From CAYLNK01 sp964384675 (lineage in GTDB: Bacteria > Acidobacteriota > Thermoanaerobaculia > UBA5066), in NCBI GenBank assembly GCA_964384675.1, contig CAYLNK010000136.1, positions 1 to 15,685 of the forward strand: 15,685 nt of DNA, read 5' to 3'. Shown piece by piece: positions 13,657-15,685 of the stretch (the stretch's first letter is position 1; each line of letters starts with the position of its first letter). The notes under the pieces are model-generated. The model made no database searches. It had not been told where the DNA came from and saw nothing but the letters and a program-made list of their open reading frames with translations. The position numbers and the translations under genes are program-made.

Positions 13657-15685
13657 GGACGGGCCGTGCGCTCCGCGTCGCGATCGGAGCCCTCCTCTTC
13701 CTCGGCGTCGCAGGTTGCCGTCGGGACGCCTTCCCCGGCGCGCCCGTCGTGCTCATCTCGATCGACACGCTTCGAGCGGACCACCTCCCCGCGTACGGGT
13801 ACGCCGGCGTCGAGACACCGGCCCTCGAGGCGTTCCGGAAAGAGGCGGTCCTCTTCGAGGCCGCCTACACGCACGTCCCGCTCACCCTCCCGGCGCACGC
13901 CTCGGTCCTGACGGGCCGCCTGCCCGCGGCCCACGGGATCCACGACAACCTCGGCTACACGCTCTCCCCCGCGGTCGAGACCTTGCCCTCGTTCCTCGGC
14001 CGGGCCGGCTATTCCACGGGCGGCGCGATCTCGGCAATCGTCCTCGCGAGCGCCTCCGGCATCTCGCGCGGATTCGACTTCTACGACGACGCCGTCGAGC
14101 CGACGGAGGCGAACCAGGTTCTGGGCCGGGTCCAGCGCGCCGGGGACGAGACGGCCGCGGCGCTCGAGACCTGGGTCGACGGCGTGGGCGGGAAGCCGTT
14201 CCTGGCGTTCCTTCACGTCTACGAGCCCCATTCGCCGTACGCGCCGCCCGAGCCGTGGAAGAGCCGGTACGCGAGCGAGCCGTACGACGGAGAGATCGCC
14301 GCCGCGGACGCCGTCGTGGGCCGTTTTCTCGGCCACCTCCGGGCGAAGGGGCTCTACGACCGCTCGGTCGTCGTCGTCTTCTCCGATCACGGCGAGGCGC
14401 TCGGGGACCACGGGGAGGACGAGCACGGCGTCTTCCTCTATCGCGAGACCACGCGGGTGCCGCTGATGATCCGTCTGCCGGGAGGACGGCGGGGCGGCGA
14501 ACGGATCGCCTCGATGGCCGCCCTCGTCGACCTCTTCCCCACCGTGGCGTCCCTGGTCGGGCTCACTCCGCCGAAGCTGGGGCCGGAGGCGGTCGCGCTC
14601 CTCGGGCCCTCGGCCGCTCCGGCCGACCCGGGGCGGCACGTCTTCTCGGAGACGTTCTTCCCCCGTATCCACCTCGGCTGGAGCGACCTCGCCGCACTGA
14701 CGTCGCTCCGTCACCAGTACGTCGCGGCGCCGCGTCCGGAGCTATACGACCTCGGCGCCGATCCGGGCCAGACCCGGAACCTGGCGGCGAGCCGCCCGCC
14801 CGAGCTCCGTTCGTTCACGGTGGAGATGGAGAAGGTGAAGGGGTCGTTCGTGAAGCCGGGCGCGGTCGACCGCGAGGAGGCGGCGAAGCTGGCGGCGCTC
14901 GGATACGTCAGCGCCGGGGGACTCACCGAGGGCGGCGACCTCCCGGACCCCAAGGACGCCATCGGCTCGCTCCGCGAGGTGAAGAGCGCGTTCGGTCTCT
15001 TCACCAGCGGACGGAACGAGGAGGCGGCCAAGGCCTTCGAGGCGCTCCTCGCCGGCAACCCGCGGATGCTCGACGTCTGGGACGCCTACTCGCAGGCGCT
15101 CTTCCGCCTCGGGCGCGGCGAGGAGGCCCTGGCCGCGCTGCGGAAGGGGATCGAGCACTCCCCGGGCGCGGCTCCCAGCTTCCTCGTGTCGGTCGCGGGC
15201 CTCTGCCTGAGCCTCGGCAAGCTGGATGACGCCGAGAAGCACGCTCTCCTCGCCAGGGAGAAGGGCGACCCGACGGCCGACGAGGTGCTGTCGCGCATCT
15301 ACCTCGCGAAGCGGGACCTCCCGAAGGCCGAGGAGCACCTTCGGCTCGCGCTCCGCTCCTCCGGAGTCAAGCGCCTCCCGTTCCTCACGCTCGCGCGGAT
15401 CGAGGTCGCGCGCGGCAACCTGCCGGCCGCCCTGGCGGCGCTGGATCAGGCGCAGGCTCGGGCCGACGAGCGGAAGCTCCGCCCGATCCTGTCGCTTCAC
15501 CATCTGCGCGGCGATATCCTGGGCCGCATGGAGCGACCGCGGGAAGCCGAGGCGGAGCTGCTGGAAGAGATCCGCCTCTTCCCGATGAACGGCGACGCGT
15601 ACGCCTCGCTGGCCATCCTGTACGGGGCCGAGGGGCGCCTCGCCGACGCCCGGCGCACGGCGGGGCGGATCCCGGACGAGGCCGC
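13653..15685 (+). CDS. Second sulfatase-like TPR lipoprotein, Thr-type (3' end cut by window)
   Basis: At least 677 codons from GTG 13653, again overlapping the previous stop as GTGA. No ATG gives the full N-terminus, but GTG yields a textbook lipoprotein signal: MRTGRALRVAIGALLF, then LGVAGC with C22. The sulfatase-like fold spans about 31-375: D38 in ISIDTLRAD, PLTLPAHASVLTG (78-88) with Thr78 in the formylglycine position and His82 in place of Arg, EPHSPY (191-196), and D245-H246 in SDHGEALGDHGE. The junction REEAAKLAALGYV (407-419) matches that of the upstream paralogue. TPR-like repeats follow from about 435 to the window edge (for example GRNEEAAKAFEALLAGNP and LGKLDDAEKH). The same reasoning as for its neighbour argues against a formylglycine sulfatase. 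The tandem arrangement suggests duplication followed by divergence, perhaps for two substrates or a heterodimer (inferred). Confidence 0.9.
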   Translation, partial: MRTGRALRVAIGALLFLGVAGCRRDAFPGAPVVLISIDTLRADHLPAYGYAGVETPALEAFRKEAVLFEAAYTHVPLTLPAHASVLTGRLPAAHGIHDNLGYTLSPAVETLPSFLGRAGYSTGGAISAIVLASASGISRGFDFYDDAVEPTEANQVLGRVQRAGDETAAALETWVDGVGGKPFLAFLHVYEPHSPYAPPEPWKSRYASEPYDGEIAAADAVVGRFLGHLRAKGLYDRSVVVVFSDHGEALGDHGEDEHGVFLYRETTRVPLMIRLPGGRRGGERIASMAALVDLFPTVASLVGLTPPKLGPEAVALLGPSAAPADPGRHVFSETFFPRIHLGWSDLAALTSLRHQYVAAPRPELYDLGADPGQTRNLAASRPPELRSFTVEMEKVKGSFVKPGAVDREEAAKLAALGYVSAGGLTEGGDLPDPKDAIGSLREVKSAFGLFTSGRNEEAAKAFEALLAGNPRMLDVWDAYSQALFRLGRGEEALAALRKGIEHSPGAAPSFLVSVAGLCLSLGKLDDAEKHALLAREKGDPTADEVLSRIYLAKRDLPKAEEHLRLALRSSGVKRLPFLTLARIEVARGNLPAALAALDQAQARADERKLRPILSLHHLRGDILGRMERPREAEAELLEEIRLFPMNGDAYASLAILYGAEGRLADARRTAGRIPDEA

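Noticed and set aside
13616..15229. 537-codon plus-strand open frame
   Set aside because: Out-of-frame shadow of the second sulfatase-like gene, whose GTG-started frame carries lipobox, metal motifs and TPRs.
11575..15685. Arylsulfatase plus maturation enzyme interpretation
   Set aside because: No Cys or Ser at the modification site in either protein, and no formylglycine-generating enzyme or anaerobic maturase in the window.
1..15685. CRISPR, insertion sequence, prophage, tRNA or rRNA
   Set aside because: Read through on both strands by eye. The only repeats are protein-coding (propeller blades, TPRs), and no transposase, integrase, direct-repeat array or tRNA-like cloverleaf was seen.

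Overview
The window is very GC-rich (G/C-dominated third codon positions on both strands, producing many long antisense shadow frames). It carries an Oar-like TonB-dependent receptor with an N-terminal carboxypeptidase-regulatory-like domain, a giant two-component-propeller histidine kinase, and sulfatase-like proteins fused to TPR repeats. This combination is typical of Acidobacteriota (Thermoanaerobaculia/Holophagae-like lineages). The assignment is inferred from gene content only; no rRNA, tRNA or other taxonomic marker is present. No mobile element, CRISPR array or RNA gene was found.

Left part (1-4962): a PrsW-family intramembrane protease, cut by the left edge, is read on the minus strand. 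It starts almost back-to-back with a plus-strand sensor kinase (705-3833) that has a 14-blade periplasmic propeller, a Y_Y_Y domain, one membrane segment, HisKA and HATPase, but no receiver or DNA-binding output. Immediately downstream is a secreted protein of unknown function (3843-4955). It has no Shine-Dalgarno sequence, and its probable -10 box overlaps the kinase stop codon. It converges on a membrane-anchored penicillin-acylase-family Ntn hydrolase on the minus strand (4962-7241).

Middle (7242-7646): a 405-bp gene-free region separates the divergent acylase and receptor genes. It holds a candidate promoter, a dyad, two small hairpins and a terminator-like hairpin followed by U5, 36 nt before the receptor start. 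It may be an attenuating leader.

Right part (7647-15685): four plus-strand genes. They are the TonB-dependent receptor, a strong Rho-independent terminator, a secreted protein combining a carboxypeptidase-regulatory-like domain with TPRs, and two tandem paralogous lipoproteins. Each lipoprotein consists of an alkaline-phosphatase-superfamily 'sulfatase' domain followed by TPR repeats. The last three genes are joined by GTGA stop/start overlaps. Both sulfatase-like proteins carry Thr where a true sulfatase has the formylglycine Cys/Ser, so they are more likely phospho- or other hydrolases/transferases than sulfatases. The working hypothesis is one envelope system in which the outer-membrane receptor imports or exports a ligand, the periplasmic/lipoprotein enzymes process it, and TPR surfaces hold the parts together. 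The second sulfatase-like gene runs off the right edge.
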